Source: Serpens gallinarum
Lineage (GTDB): Bacteria; Pseudomonadota; Gammaproteobacteria; Pseudomonadales; Pseudomonadaceae
Assembly (NCBI RefSeq): GCF_014836765.1
Contig: NZ_JACSQG010000001.1
Coordinates: 492,896-556,895, forward strand
Direction of reading: 5' to 3'
Length of the DNA: 64,000 nt
This document shows positions 1 through 8,602 of this stretch, piece by piece. Under the pieces are notes generated by a model. The model saw nothing but the letters and a program-made list of their open reading frames with translations, did no database searches and was not told the DNA's origin. Every line of letters starts with the position of its first letter. Position 1 is the stretch's first letter. The position numbers were made by a program, and so were the translations under genes.

Positions 1-4
1 GCAA

Positions 5-1030
5 ATGGATCGCACCCCAATGAAGAACACGTTGCAGACTGTACAGGGCTGGCTGACCGCAACCTTTGCCGCGGTGATGCTGGCCGCCTCGGGTGTTGCC
101 AGCGCTACGACTTACCAAGGTTCGCCTCATGCACAGGCGATGATTGACGAACTGACCCGCAGCTATGGTTTCGCCGAAGAACAGCTCCAGGCCCTGTTCG
201 CCGAAGCCGAGCGCAAGCAGGCCATTCTGGATGCCATCTCCAAGCCAGCCGAGCGGGTAAAGCCCTGGAAGGAATACCGGCCGATCTTCATCACCGAGGC
301 GCGTATCGCCCGTGGTGTGGATTTCTGGCGCGAACACCAGGAGGCACTGAGCCGCGCCGAGCGCGAATATGGCGTGCCGGCCTCGGTGATCGTGTCGATC
401 ATCGGCGTGGAAACTTTCTATGGCCGCAACACCGGCAATTACCGGGTGCTCGATGCCTTGTCCACCCTGTGCTTCGATTACCCGCCGCGTGCACCATTTT
501 TCTGTCAGCAGCTGCGCGAATTCCTGCAACTGACGCGTGAAGAGCAGGTCGATCCGCTGCAGCTCAAGGGCTCCTATGCGGGCGCCATGGGTCTGCCGCA
601 ATTCATGCCGGGCAGCTTCCGCGCCTATGCGGTGGACTTCGACGGCGATGGCCGTATCGATATCTGGAATAATCCCGTAGATGCCATCGGCAGCGTGGCC
701 AGTTACTTCAAGCGTCATGGCTGGGCCAGCGGCGAAGCGGTGGTCAGTCGGGCTGAGGTCCAAGGCGATCGCATCGAGGAGGGTCTCAACACGACCCTTG
801 ACCCACAGCACACGGTGGCTCAACTGCGTGTGCTGGGTTGGCAGCCGGCTACCGCCTTGGCGGACGATTTGCCGGTCCTCGCCTTTCGTTTCGAGGGCGA
901 GGCGGGTGATGAATACTGGTTCGGGCTGCATAATTTTTCAGTGATCACCCGCTATAACCGCAGCACCATGTACGCCATGGCCGTGCATCAACTGGCCGGC
1001 GAACTAAGCCGCGTGCGGGGCATGAAGTGA
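5..1030 (+). CDS. mltB: Lytic murein transglycosylase B (MltB/SltB1 type)
   Basis: Periplasmic lytic transglycosylase of the MltB (GH103) family. It cuts the MurNAc-GlcNAc bond of peptidoglycan and leaves 1,6-anhydro ends. Residues about 11-34 form a signal peptide ending VASA. There is no lipobox cysteine, so this looks like the soluble SltB1 form rather than a lipoprotein. The catalytic Glu is residue 136 in IIGVETFYGRN. The family motif GAMGLPQFMPGSFRAY lies near 193-208 and the metal-site-like DFDGDGRIDIW near 211-221. The length, 341 aa, is normal for the family. The stop overlaps the rlpA start (ATGA), so the two genes are translationally coupled. The start is uncertain: ATG at 5 is too near the window edge to show its ribosome site, and ATG at 20 is an alternative. 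Confidence 0.93.
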   Translation: MDRTPMKNTLQTVQGWLTATFAAVMLAASGVASATTYQGSPHAQAMIDELTRSYGFAEEQLQALFAEAERKQAILDAISKPAERVKPWKEYRPIFITEARIARGVDFWREHQEALSRAEREYGVPASVIVSIIGVETFYGRNTGNYRVLDALSTLCFDYPPRAPFFCQQLREFLQLTREEQVDPLQLKGSYAGAMGLPQFMPGSFRAYAVDFDGDGRIDIWNNPVDAIGSVASYFKRHGWASGEAVVSRAEVQGDRIEEGLNTTLDPQHTVAQLRVLGWQPATALADDLPVLAFRFEGEAGDEYWFGLHNFSVITRYNRSTMYAMAVHQLAGELSRVRGMK

Positions 1031-2010
1031 TGGTCAGGATGGGGTTGCCGCTGGCTTTGTCTAGCCTGCTGATCGTGGCCGGGTGCTCCAGCCCGCCCGT
1101 GTCCAAGCCCACTGCAAGTACGCCAGGGCTGAGCGGGCCGACGAGCTACTCCCGTCCGCACCAGGATGGCGCGCCCTGGTGGGATGTGGATGTCTCGCAG
1201 ATTCCCGACGCCACGCCAATGCCGCACTACGGACGCTTCAAGGCTAATCCCTATACGGTGCTGGGCAAGAGCTACTACCCCATGCCCGACGGGCGTAACT
1301 ATCGGGAGACGGGTACAGCCTCCTGGTACGGCACCAAGTTCCATGGCCAGGCCACCGCCAACGGCGAGTCCTATGATCTTTACGGGATGACCGCCGCACA
1401 CAAGACTCTGCCGCTGCCCAGCTACGTAAAGGTCACAAACCTGGACAACGGTCGCCAGGTGACGCTGCGGGTCAATGATCGCGGGCCGTTTTATTCCGAC
1501 CGCATCATCGATTTGTCCTTCGCTGCGGCCAAGAAGCTCGGCTTCGCCGAGAGCGGTACGGCGCGCGTGCGAGTGGAAGGCATCGATCCCCATGAATGGT
1601 GGGCTGCACGCGGCCAGCCGGTGCCTGGCGTGCTGGCACAACCCGCTGCGGCTGCACCGGCTTCCAGGCTGAGCACTCAGCCCATGGAGCAGTACACACC
1701 GCCGCCACAGCAGCATGCCGCGGCCGTGCTGCCCGTGCAGGTCGCCTCGGCGTATCCTCAGGCGGTTCAAAACAATGCGCTGTATTTACAGGTAGGGGCT
1801 TTTGCCAATCCGGATGCGGCAGAGCTGCTCAAGGCCAAGTTGTCTGAAACTGTTTCAGTGCCCGTTTTCCTAAGCTCCGTGTTGCACAATAACCAGATTC
1901 TGCACCGTGTTCGCCTGGGGCCGATTGGCAGCCAGAGCGAGGCCCAGCAAGTGCAGGACAGTGTGCGTCTGGCCAATCTTGGTCAGCCCCGTCTAGTGCG
2001 TCCCGATTAG
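1030..2010 (+). CDS. rlpA: Septal ring lytic transglycosylase RlpA
   Basis: Outer-membrane lipoprotein that trims denuded (peptide-free) glycan strands at the division septum. The signal sequence ends in a lipobox with Cys at about residue 19 (IVAGCSSP). A double-psi beta-barrel RlpA domain spans about 95-185, with GTASWYGTKFHG and the conserved NDRGPF. An Ala/Pro/Gln-rich linker follows, then a C-terminal SPOR domain from about 252 (ALYLQVGAFANPDAAELL) that should bind denuded septal glycan. The chosen ATG at 1030 overlaps the mltB stop; a GTG three bases earlier is possible. It sits between mltB and dacA, so the three form a peptidoglycan-processing group. Confidence 0.95.
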   Translation: MVRMGLPLALSSLLIVAGCSSPPVSKPTASTPGLSGPTSYSRPHQDGAPWWDVDVSQIPDATPMPHYGRFKANPYTVLGKSYYPMPDGRNYRETGTASWYGTKFHGQATANGESYDLYGMTAAHKTLPLPSYVKVTNLDNGRQVTLRVNDRGPFYSDRIIDLSFAAAKKLGFAESGTARVRVEGIDPHEWWAARGQPVPGVLAQPAAAAPASRLSTQPMEQYTPPPQQHAAAVLPVQVASAYPQAVQNNALYLQVGAFANPDAAELLKAKLSETVSVPVFLSSVLHNNQILHRVRLGPIGSQSEAQQVQDSVRLANLGQPRLVRPD

Positions 2011-2205
2011 GCTGCGCATCTGAATCACGACTGATTCGGTTTGTATCGCTGGCCCACCTGCAGAATATTGGCTCGTGCTGCTATTATCGGGCAATCATGC
2101 ATCCCCCTCGGTGAACTTAGTCACTCGCTCAGGGTCTGAAGCACGCCCTACGGGCGGCACTCCAGCATTGGGCTGCGTTCCTATTAAAAAATGTCAGGGA
2201 GAAGA

Positions 2206-3366
2206 ATGAAAATCTTCAGTTTTGCGCCTTGCTTGCTCGTTTCCGTCTTGAGTTTTGTGACCCCGGCGGCAATGGCCGTCGAGCAGGCTATCCCAGCTCC
2301 ACCTCAGCTGGCAGCCAAGTCGTATGTATTGATGGATGCGGCCAGCGGCAAAGTGCTGGTGGACAACAATGGCGACGAACGTTTGCCGCCGGCCAGTCTG
2401 ACCAAACTGATGACGGCCTACATTGCCACGCTGGAAATCAACCGCGGGCAGATTAGCGAGCAAGACTTGGTGACTGTCAGCGAAAAGGCCTGGCGCACCG
2501 GCGGCTCGCGCATGTTCATTCAGGTCGGTAGCCAGGTAACTGTGGATGACCTGTTGCACGGCGTGATCATCCAGTCCGGCAACGATGCCAGTGTAGCGCT
2601 GGCCGAGCACATCGCCGGCAGTGAAGAATCCTTTGCCGAGATGATGAACCAAAGCGCTACGCGTTTGGGCCTGCAGAATACTCATTTTCGCAATGCCACC
2701 GGCCTGCCGGACCCGGAGCATTACTCTTCGGCCCATGACATGGCCAAGCTGGCGCGGGCAATCATCTATCAGGACCCGGAGCATTACGCGGTCTACGCGC
2801 AGAAGGAATTCCTCTGGAACAACATCAAACAGCCCAACCGCAACCTGCTGCTGTGGCGCGACAAATCCGTGGATGGCCTGAAAACCGGACATACCGATGA
2901 AGCAGGTTATTGCCTGGTGGCCTCAGCGGTGCGTGATGGCCAGCGACTGATTTCCGTGGTGTTTGGCACAAGCAGCGAAGAGGCCCGTTCGGCGGAGACC
3001 CAAAAGCTGCTCACCTATGGTTTCCGCTTCTTTGAAACGGAGACCTTCTACAAGCGCGGCGACGAGCTGGCGAAGGCGAAGATCTGGAAGGGCGAGCAAG
3101 GTGAGGTTAAGGCAGGCCTGGCCGAGGATCTGACCCTGACCGTGCCGCGTGGCCAGGGCAAGAATCTGAAGGCGAGCATGAGTCTGGATCCTACGCTGGT
3201 TGCCCCCATTGAACAGGGCCAGGTGATTGGCGTGGTTGAGGTGCGCAATGGCGAAGAGCTGGTGCACAGCGCTGATTTGATTGCCATGCAAAGCGTTGCC
3301 GAGGGTGGCATTTTCCGCCAGCTCTGGGATAGTATCCGACTGTTTTTCTACGGTTTGTTCAACTGA
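2206..3366 (+). CDS. dacA: D-alanyl-D-alanine carboxypeptidase (PBP5/6)
   Basis: Removes the terminal D-Ala from peptidoglycan pentapeptides in the periplasm and so limits cross-linking. From ATG 2206 the protein is 386 aa with a signal peptide to about residue 24 (AAMA). The serine-protease-like triad of motifs is complete: SLTK with nucleophile Ser64 and Lys67, SGN at 124-126, and KTG at 226-228. A PBP5 C-terminal beta domain follows, and the last 20 residues (WDSIRLFFYGLFN region) form the amphipathic membrane anchor. ATG 2206 is preferred over an in-frame ATG at 2191 because an AGGGAGA ribosome site precedes it and the signal peptide then starts correctly. A terminator follows the gene. 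Confidence 0.96.
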   Translation: MKIFSFAPCLLVSVLSFVTPAAMAVEQAIPAPPQLAAKSYVLMDAASGKVLVDNNGDERLPPASLTKLMTAYIATLEINRGQISEQDLVTVSEKAWRTGGSRMFIQVGSQVTVDDLLHGVIIQSGNDASVALAEHIAGSEESFAEMMNQSATRLGLQNTHFRNATGLPDPEHYSSAHDMAKLARAIIYQDPEHYAVYAQKEFLWNNIKQPNRNLLLWRDKSVDGLKTGHTDEAGYCLVASAVRDGQRLISVVFGTSSEEARSAETQKLLTYGFRFFETETFYKRGDELAKAKIWKGEQGEVKAGLAEDLTLTVPRGQGKNLKASMSLDPTLVAPIEQGQVIGVVEVRNGEELVHSADLIAMQSVAEGGIFRQLWDSIRLFFYGLFN

Positions 3367-3385
3367 TTTTTCCACCGTGATAAAC

Positions 3386-3407
3386 GCCCGCCTATCCGCG
3401 GGCTTTT
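3386..3407 (+). terminator. Rho-independent terminator after dacA
   Basis: GCCCGC and GCGGGC form a 6-bp stem around a 6-base loop, followed by TTTT. It lies 20 bases after the dacA stop and before ybeD. The stem is short, so some read-through into ybeD-lipB-lipA is likely. Confidence 0.6.
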
Positions 3408-3444
3408 GTCCTTGCGGATCACAAGTCCGCCATAGAAGCTGTCC

Positions 3445-3723
3445 ATGACTGATTCCGATATCAAAGCTCCGAAAATTGAATTTCCCTGCGAGCGCTATCC
3501 CATCAAGGTGATCGGTGACGCTGGCGAAGGTTTCGCTGCTCAGGTCATTGAGGTGATGCAGCGCCACTGCCCGGATTTCGACGAAACCACCCTGGTGCTG
3601 CGCGACAGCAGCAAGGGCCGATTCATGACCGTGCAGGTGCTGATTACCGCGACCGGTGAAGAGCAATTGCAAGCGATCCACATCGACTTGCGAGCGACCG
3701 GCCGCGTACACATGGTGCTGTAA
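3445..3723 (+). CDS. ybeD: DUF493 family protein YbeD
   Basis: Small cytosolic protein of the YbeD/DUF493 family (92 aa), with a ferredoxin-like fold resembling the regulatory domain of some amino-acid enzymes. Its biochemical role is unknown. The sequence shows the family pattern [18 protein letters not shown] at the N-terminus and a C-terminal [11 protein letters not shown] strand. The gene is fixed between dacA and lipB in Pseudomonas and enterobacteria. Its stop overlaps the lipB start by one base, which suggests coupled translation and a link to lipoate metabolism. Confidence 0.9.
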   Translation: MTDSDIKAPKIEFPCERYPIKVIGDAGEGFAAQVIEVMQRHCPDFDETTLVLRDSSKGRFMTVQVLITATGEEQLQAIHIDLRATGRVHMVL

Positions 3724-4379
3724 TGGCCCAAGACCTTCTCGGCGTACGCGAACTCGGCCTGGTCGACTACTTGCCGACCTGGCAGGCCATGCAGCGCTTT
3801 ACCAATGAGCGGGATGCCACGCACGGCGATGAAATCTGGATGCTGCAACACCCGCCGGTGTTCACCCAGGGCCAGGCAGGCAAGGCCGAGCATGTGCTGT
3901 TTCCTGGTGACATTCCGGTGGTGCAGGCAGATCGCGGCGGCCAAGTGACCTATCACGGCCCAGGCCAACTGGTGGTCTACCTGCTGATCGACGTCAAGCG
4001 CCACAAGTTGGGTGTTCGTGAATTGGTCAGTCGCATCGAGCAAAGTCTGGTCGATTTGCTCGCCAGCTATGGCGTTGGCGCGACGGCCAAGCCTGACGCA
4101 CCCGGTGTTTACGTCAATGGCGCCAAGATCGCTTCCCTCGGCCTGCGCATCCGTCGCGGCTGTTCTTTCCATGGCCTGGCCTTGAACCTGGATATGGACC
4201 TGGCGCCGTTCCAGCGGATCAACCCGTGCGGCTATGCTGGGCTGGCCATGACTCAGTTGCGCGACCTGGTTGGGCCCATCGATTTTGCTGAGGTGAGTGG
4301 CCGACTGCGCACTCAGCTCGTCTCACACCTCGACTATGTGGATTACAAGACCCTGACGGGCGGGATCGAATCATTATGA
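3723..4379 (+). CDS. lipB: Lipoyl(octanoyl) transferase LipB
   Basis: Transfers octanoate from octanoyl-ACP to the lipoyl domains of 2-oxoacid dehydrogenases and the glycine cleavage H protein. This is the first step of endogenous lipoate synthesis. The family signature [15 protein letters not shown] is near residues 70-85. The catalytic lysine lies in [12 protein letters not shown] and the acyl-accepting cysteine in [13 protein letters not shown]. Length is 218 aa. It overlaps ybeD by one base and lipA by four (ATGA), so the three are one translational unit. Confidence 0.96.
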   Translation: MAQDLLGVRELGLVDYLPTWQAMQRFTNERDATHGDEIWMLQHPPVFTQGQAGKAEHVLFPGDIPVVQADRGGQVTYHGPGQLVVYLLIDVKRHKLGVRELVSRIEQSLVDLLASYGVGATAKPDAPGVYVNGAKIASLGLRIRRGCSFHGLALNLDMDLAPFQRINPCGYAGLAMTQLRDLVGPIDFAEVSGRLRTQLVSHLDYVDYKTLTGGIESL

Positions 4380-5350
4380 GCACCGTTGAAAACACCGGTA
4401 AGCCGGCCAAATTGGAAGCTGGCGTCAAGCTGCGCGGAGCCGAGAAGGTCGCGCGGATCCCGGTGAAAGTCATTCCCACCGAAGAACTGCCGAAGAAGCC
4501 GGACTGGATCCGTGTACGCATTCCGGTCTCTCCGGAAGTGGATCAGATCAAGCAAACCCTGCGCAAACACAAGCTGCACAGCGTGTGCGAAGAGGCTTCC
4601 TGCCCGAACCTGGGCGAATGCTTTTCCAGCGGCACCGCCACTTTCATGATCATGGGTGACATCTGTACCCGTCGTTGCCCGTTCTGCGACGTCGGCCATG
4701 GCCGGCCCAAGCCGCTCGATGTCGACGAGCCGAAGAACCTGGCCCTGGCCATTGCCGACATGCGCCTGAAGTATGTGGTGATTACCTCGGTGGACCGCGA
4801 CGACCTGCGCGACGGTGGTGCCCAGCATTTTGCCGACTGCCTGCGCGAGATTCGCCAGCTCAGCCCCGGCATTCAATTGGAAACCCTGGTGCCGGATTAC
4901 CGTGGCCGTATGGACATCGCTCTGGACATCACCGCGACCCAGCCGCCGGATGTGTTCAACCACAACCTGGAAACGGTACCGCGCCTGTACAAATCCTCGC
5001 GGCCGGGCTCGGACTTCGAGTGGTCGCTGGACCTGCTGGAAAAGTTCAAGCAGCGCGTACCCGGCGTGCCGACCAAGTCCGGCCTGATGTTGGGCCTGGG
5101 CGAGACCGATGAGGAAGTCATCGAAGTCATGCACCGCATGCGCGAGCACGATATCGACATGCTCACCCTCGGCCAGTACCTGCAGCCATCGCGCAACCAC
5201 TTGCCAGTCAGTCGCTTCGTGCACCCGGATATGTTCGCCTGGTTCGCCGAAGAGGGCATGAAGATGGGCTTCAAGAACGTCGCCTCCGGTCCGTTGGTGC
5301 GTTCCTCCTACCACGCCGACCAGCAAGCTCATGGCAACAAGATCGGCTGA
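4376..5350 (+). CDS. lipA: Lipoyl synthase LipA
   Basis: Radical SAM enzyme that inserts two sulfurs into protein-bound octanoyl groups to make lipoyl cofactor. The auxiliary 4Fe-4S cluster motif is [12 protein letters not shown] (residues about 71-82) and the radical-SAM motif is CTRRCPFC (about 97-104). The C-terminal [10 protein letters not shown] carries the conserved Ser that ligates the auxiliary cluster. Length is 324 aa. It overlaps lipB by four bases and is followed by a strong terminator, so it ends the ybeD-lipB-lipA operon. Confidence 0.97.
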   Translation: MSTVENTGKPAKLEAGVKLRGAEKVARIPVKVIPTEELPKKPDWIRVRIPVSPEVDQIKQTLRKHKLHSVCEEASCPNLGECFSSGTATFMIMGDICTRRCPFCDVGHGRPKPLDVDEPKNLALAIADMRLKYVVITSVDRDDLRDGGAQHFADCLREIRQLSPGIQLETLVPDYRGRMDIALDITATQPPDVFNHNLETVPRLYKSSRPGSDFEWSLDLLEKFKQRVPGVPTKSGLMLGLGETDEEVIEVMHRMREHDIDMLTLGQYLQPSRNHLPVSRFVHPDMFAWFAEEGMKMGFKNVASGPLVRSSYHADQQAHGNKIG

Positions 5351-5370
5351 GCCTGAGCGCTAAGCAAAAA

Positions 5371-5397
5371 ACCCGGCCCAACGGCCGGGTTTTTTTA
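5371..5397 (+). terminator. Bidirectional terminator after lipA
   Basis: ACCCGGCC and GGCCGGGT form an 8-bp stem around CAAC. The stem is preceded by an A-run and followed by seven T residues, so it can end transcription from either direction. It separates lipA from the convergent small membrane-protein gene. Confidence 0.9.
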
Positions 5398-5523
5398 TGG
5401 CTTCGGTTAACGGCAATCGCTATAGGAAAGCGGCGTTGCTGCTGAATGAGCAGACGAGCAACACGTATATCCAAACGGCGGTCTGCCGGTGGCTCTGTAT
5501 TTACAGCAGGGCGACGCCGCCGG

Positions 5524-5841
5524 TTATGTCAGCCGCTGCAGCAGCAGTGACGTACTGAGCAATAGGGTGTTAATCGCCCAGGCGGTGGTCAGGAAGCGGG
5601 CCATGACGCCGAATAGGGGATTCTTCACATTGTCGGCGCACAGCCAGATCTGGATAAGGATCCAGGTGGTGTAGATCATCAGCGCGGCGAACAGCAGGAC
5701 CAAGGTGCCGAGCGAGGCGCCGCGCTGGAAGAGAAACAGGATGCTGGCCCAGAACAGGTTGCTGGGCACAGCCCCATAGAGCCAGAACACCTCACGGAGC
5801 GGGCGGTTAAGCGACAACATGGCAAGACGGCTGAGTTTCAT
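5524..5841 (-). CDS. Small conserved membrane protein, function unknown
   Basis: A 105-aa protein that I do not recognise. The start at 5841 is chosen because an excellent ribosome site (GGAGGTTTCCC before ATG) precedes it; upstream codons of the longer open frame lack one. Hydropathy suggests three membrane segments: about 22-42 (FWLYGAVPSNLFWASILFLF region), about 43-68 (TLVLLFAALMIYTTWILIQIWLC), and about 80-100 (FLTTAWAINTLLLSTSLLL). The pattern resembles small inner-membrane proteins with no assigned role. It faces lipA and is downstream of the lytic transglycosylase gene on the same strand, 58 bases away. Confidence 0.7.
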   Translation of the reverse strand: MKLSRLAMLSLNRPLREVFWLYGAVPSNLFWASILFLFQRGASLGTLVLLFAALMIYTTWILIQIWLCADNVKNPLFGVMARFLTTAWAINTLLLSTSLLLQRLT

Positions 5842-5899
5842 GGGAAACCTCCGTATGCAAGCTAGCCGCGCGCTGTGGTGAGTATGGTCAACCAGGGCG

Positions 5900-7180
5900 T
5901 TAACGGGTCCGCGGCGCGTTAGGCTTGAACAGGTGCTCCAGAAGCTTTTGGCTGGCATAACCATCGGCGGGCAGGCCACGGCTTTGCTGGAACGCTCGCA
6001 CCGCTTGGCGAGTATTGGCACCGATGATGCCGTCGGCACTGCCTGGGTCAAACCCCTGGGCTGCCAAGCGCTCCTGCAGCGCGATACGTTCGCTGCGACT
6101 GAGTGGTGGATCATTGCGTGGCCAATCGGCGGCAATCAACCCACGGCCTTGCAGGCGCTCGGAGAGCAGGCCGATGGCCAGAGCGTAGGACGTCGAATTG
6201 TTGTATTTGAGGACGGCGCGAAAATTGGTGAATACCAGAAACGCCGGGCCACGGTGGCCGGTGGGCAACAGCAGAGAAGCCGGTTCCTCGCTGGGTGCCG
6301 ACGTTGTCCTGATCCGTACGCCCAGATGGCGCCACTCGCTGAGGGGCTTCTGGATCTGGAGGTCAGCCTGGGCGTAATCGAACTGCTCTGGCAGTTCCAC
6401 CTCGAAGCCCCACGGCACTCCAGCACGCCAGCCAGATCTGCCCAGATAATGAGCGCTTGATGCCAGGGCATCGGCTGAAGAATCCCAAATATCGCGACGC
6501 CCATCGCCGTCGAAATCCACCGCGTGAACTTGATAGGTGGTGGGAATGAATTGGGTCTGCCCCATAGCGCCGGCCCAGGAGCCAATCATGCGCTCAGGGC
6601 GCACATCGCCGTTCTGAAGAATTTTAAGCGCAGCCAGCAGCTGGTCATGGGCAAAGCCGGGGCGCCGCCCCTGGTGCGCCAATGTCGCCAGGGAGCGGAT
6701 GACGGATTTATTGCCTTGGGTCTGACCAAAGTTGCTTTCCAGTCCCCAGATCGCGACCAGGATTTCAGGGGGCACGCCGTAGCGGTGCTGAATGCGGCCC
6801 AGCGTGCTGAGGTGCCGGCGCAGCAGGATACGTCCACGAATGACGCGCTGGGACGCCAGGGCATTATCAAGGTATTCCCAGACGGGGCGTGTGAACTCGG
6901 GCTGTCCTTGATCCGCTTGAATGATGCTGGGGTCCAGTGTGACGCCGGCAAAAGCCTGGTCGAAGGTGGTCGCGCTGATCCCTGCCTGAAGGGCTTCCTG
7001 GCGAAAAGAGGCCAGCCAGGCGGCAAAGGATGGGTCTTGTGCGTCAGCCGGATAGATGTGCGGCTCGCTCGCCATGGATTCAGCCTGGGGAGAGTTCTCG
7101 ATACAGGCGGTGAGCACGAAAATGGCCGTGAAGGCGAACAGGAATTGCTTGAGGCGGCGTGAGGCCGGGATGAACGGCAT
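5900..7180 (-). CDS. Lytic murein transglycosylase with peptidoglycan-binding domain (SltB3-like)
   Basis: Second MltB-family lytic transglycosylase in the window. At 426 aa it has a lipobox in the leader (FVLTACIENS, Cys26), so it is probably an outer-membrane lipoprotein. The catalytic Glu is residue 148 in LVAIWGLESNFGQTQGN. GAMGQTQFIPTTYQVHAVDFDGDGRRDIW appears in two adjoining parts, as in other family members. Residues about 360-420 form a PG_binding_1 domain (ALQERLAAQGFDPGSADG, then a conserved ANTRQAVRAFQQ helix). Domain order and position between lipA and holA match P. aeruginosa sltB3. The 5' neighbour on the same strand is arfA. Confidence 0.93.
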   Translation of the reverse strand: MPFIPASRRLKQFLFAFTAIFVLTACIENSPQAESMASEPHIYPADAQDPSFAAWLASFRQEALQAGISATTFDQAFAGVTLDPSIIQADQGQPEFTRPVWEYLDNALASQRVIRGRILLRRHLSTLGRIQHRYGVPPEILVAIWGLESNFGQTQGNKSVIRSLATLAHQGRRPGFAHDQLLAALKILQNGDVRPERMIGSWAGAMGQTQFIPTTYQVHAVDFDGDGRRDIWDSSADALASSAHYLGRSGWRAGVPWGFEVELPEQFDYAQADLQIQKPLSEWRHLGVRIRTTSAPSEEPASLLLPTGHRGPAFLVFTNFRAVLKYNNSTSYALAIGLLSERLQGRGLIAADWPRNDPPLSRSERIALQERLAAQGFDPGSADGIIGANTRQAVRAFQQSRGLPADGYASQKLLEHLFKPNAPRTR

Positions 7181-7238
7181 GCGAAGCGATCTCGGTCTGT
7201 GGCTAAACAGTACCTGACATTATCACGGGCTCGCAGTT

Positions 7239-7397
7239 TTAGGCGGCCAGAACGACGGAAGCCCCCCAGTTTTGCTGGGAGGCTTCGCGGCGGTAGCTGC
7301 CTTTACCCTTCTTGGGGCGTTCCTGACGGCAGCGGAACAGGGGTTGGGCGATCAGGCTTTTGGCCTTGTTGGGGCGAGTCTTGCCGGTTTTTGCCAT
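7239..7397 (-). CDS. arfA: Alternative ribosome-rescue factor ArfA
   Basis: Small basic protein (52 aa) that rescues ribosomes stalled on mRNAs without a stop codon by recruiting release factor RF2. It backs up trans-translation by tmRNA. The central PLFRCRQERPKKGKGSYRRE (residues 19-38) matches the conserved ArfA core known from E. coli (PLFR..., KKGKGSY). Start ATG 7397 is preceded by AGAGGA; the longer open frame from 7499 has no support. A 12-bp stem-loop at 7258-7286 lies inside the coding region before the stop, as expected for an arfA message that is cut to a non-stop mRNA. It lies between holA and the sltB3-like gene. Confidence 0.85.
   Translation of the reverse strand: MAKTGKTRPNKAKSLIAQPLFRCRQERPKKGKGSYRREASQQNWGASVVLAA
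7258..7286 (-). promoter_or_regulatory. Stem-loop inside the arfA coding sequence
   Basis: Two 12-base arms (GAAGCCTCCCAG and CTGGGGGGCTTC on the minus strand) pair with one G-T wobble around a 5-base A-rich loop. The hairpin starts at arfA codon 38 and ends 16 bases before the TAA. No T-run follows it, so cleavage by a double-strand RNase such as RNase III is more likely than intrinsic termination. Either way the message would lack a stop codon and be subject to tmRNA control, as described for arfA in E. coli. Confidence 0.75.
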
Positions 7398-7534
7398 AAA
7401 AATTCCTCTGTTGGGCCTGGAGTTGCCAGGCGCGCGCATCATCGGTGCTTGTTCAAAAAATGTCCAGCCTCTGAAGCGTCCGCCCGTGAGAGGCAGCACG
7501 GGGATATTCAGTGCCCGTTGTGCTGCAGTCGACG

Positions 7535-8575
7535 TCAGGTCTCACGGGGCAACGACAGGTGTTTGCCGGCAATGGCCAATGTCAGACCCGCCAGGCCGCT
7601 CCAAGGGCTGCCAGCAGCCTGGCCTTTGATCTGCGCGTCGATGCGCTGGGCATCGAGCAACAGCAGACCCCAGCGCTCGGCGGAGTGACGTTGCAGGGCC
7701 TTGCTGAGCAACGGTCGGCGTTTGTCCCAAACCGGGGGGCGGCATTGGCTGAAGGCACGATCCAAGGGGATTCCCTGCTCGTACTGCTGGGCGAGGTTGG
7801 CCAGTTGGCGCAGCTCGCGGGCCAGCGCCCAAAGAATCACCGGGGTTTCCACGCCTTCGCCGCGCAGACCTTCAAGCATGCGCAGGGCGTGGGCGGCGTC
7901 GCCATTGAGGGCGGCATCGATCAGGCCGAACACATCGAAGCGCGCGCTGTCGGCCACCGCTGCCTGCACCGTCTCGGCGCTGATCTGGCTACCTTCGGCG
8001 AGCAGCTTGAGTTTCTCGATTTCCTGGGCGGCGGCCAGCAAGTTGCCTTCCACGCGCGAGCAGATCATTTCCAGCGCCTCGGGACTCGCCGACAGACCGG
8101 CCTGGGCCAGACGCTGGCGTACCCAGTTGGGCAACTGCTGTATATCCACGGGCCAAATCTGGATGAACTGCACGGCGCCCCCTTCGATCAGCGCCTTGGC
8201 CCATTTGGTGCGTTGGGTGCTGGCGTCCAGCTTGGGCAAATCGATCAGCAGCACAGTGTCTTCGGCGGGGCGCGCCAAGTAGTCGAGCAGCGCAGCGGAG
8301 CCTTTGTCGCCCGGCTTACCGTTAGGAATGCGCAACTCGATCAGGCGCTTCTGGGCAAACAGCGACAGGCTGGCGCCGGCTTCGTAGAGCTGGCCCCAGT
8401 CGAAACTGGCGTCAACGCTGAACACCTGGCGCTCATCGAACCCCTGCTGGCGGGCGGCGGCGCGGATCGTATCGCTGGCCTCCTGGCACAGCAACGGCTC
8501 ATCGCCGCTGATGGCATAAACCGGGGCGAGGTTACCTTGCAGGTGTTTGGCGAGTTGGGAGGGGTTGAGCTTCAT
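7535..8575 (-). CDS. holA: DNA polymerase III subunit delta
   Basis: Clamp-loader subunit that opens the beta sliding clamp. At 346 aa it has the usual length. The N-terminus MKLNPSQLAKHLQGNLAPVY and ISGDEPLLCQEASDTIR are typical of HolA, with a degenerate AAA+ fold, and the C-terminal helical collar ends AGLTLAIAGKHL. The gene lies 27 bases downstream of lptE on the same strand in the conserved leuS-lptE-holA order. Confidence 0.95.
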   Translation of the reverse strand: MKLNPSQLAKHLQGNLAPVYAISGDEPLLCQEASDTIRAAARQQGFDERQVFSVDASFDWGQLYEAGASLSLFAQKRLIELRIPNGKPGDKGSAALLDYLARPAEDTVLLIDLPKLDASTQRTKWAKALIEGGAVQFIQIWPVDIQQLPNWVRQRLAQAGLSASPEALEMICSRVEGNLLAAAQEIEKLKLLAEGSQISAETVQAAVADSARFDVFGLIDAALNGDAAHALRMLEGLRGEGVETPVILWALARELRQLANLAQQYEQGIPLDRAFSQCRPPVWDKRRPLLSKALQRHSAERWGLLLLDAQRIDAQIKGQAAGSPWSGLAGLTLAIAGKHLSLPRET

Positions 8576-8602
8576 GATCTGGCGCTGTCGCGCACCTGCC
8601 CC

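Noticed and set aside
2011-2060. Terminator after rlpA formed by GAATCA and TGATTC
   Set aside because: The stem is short and AT-rich with no T-run; too weak to list.
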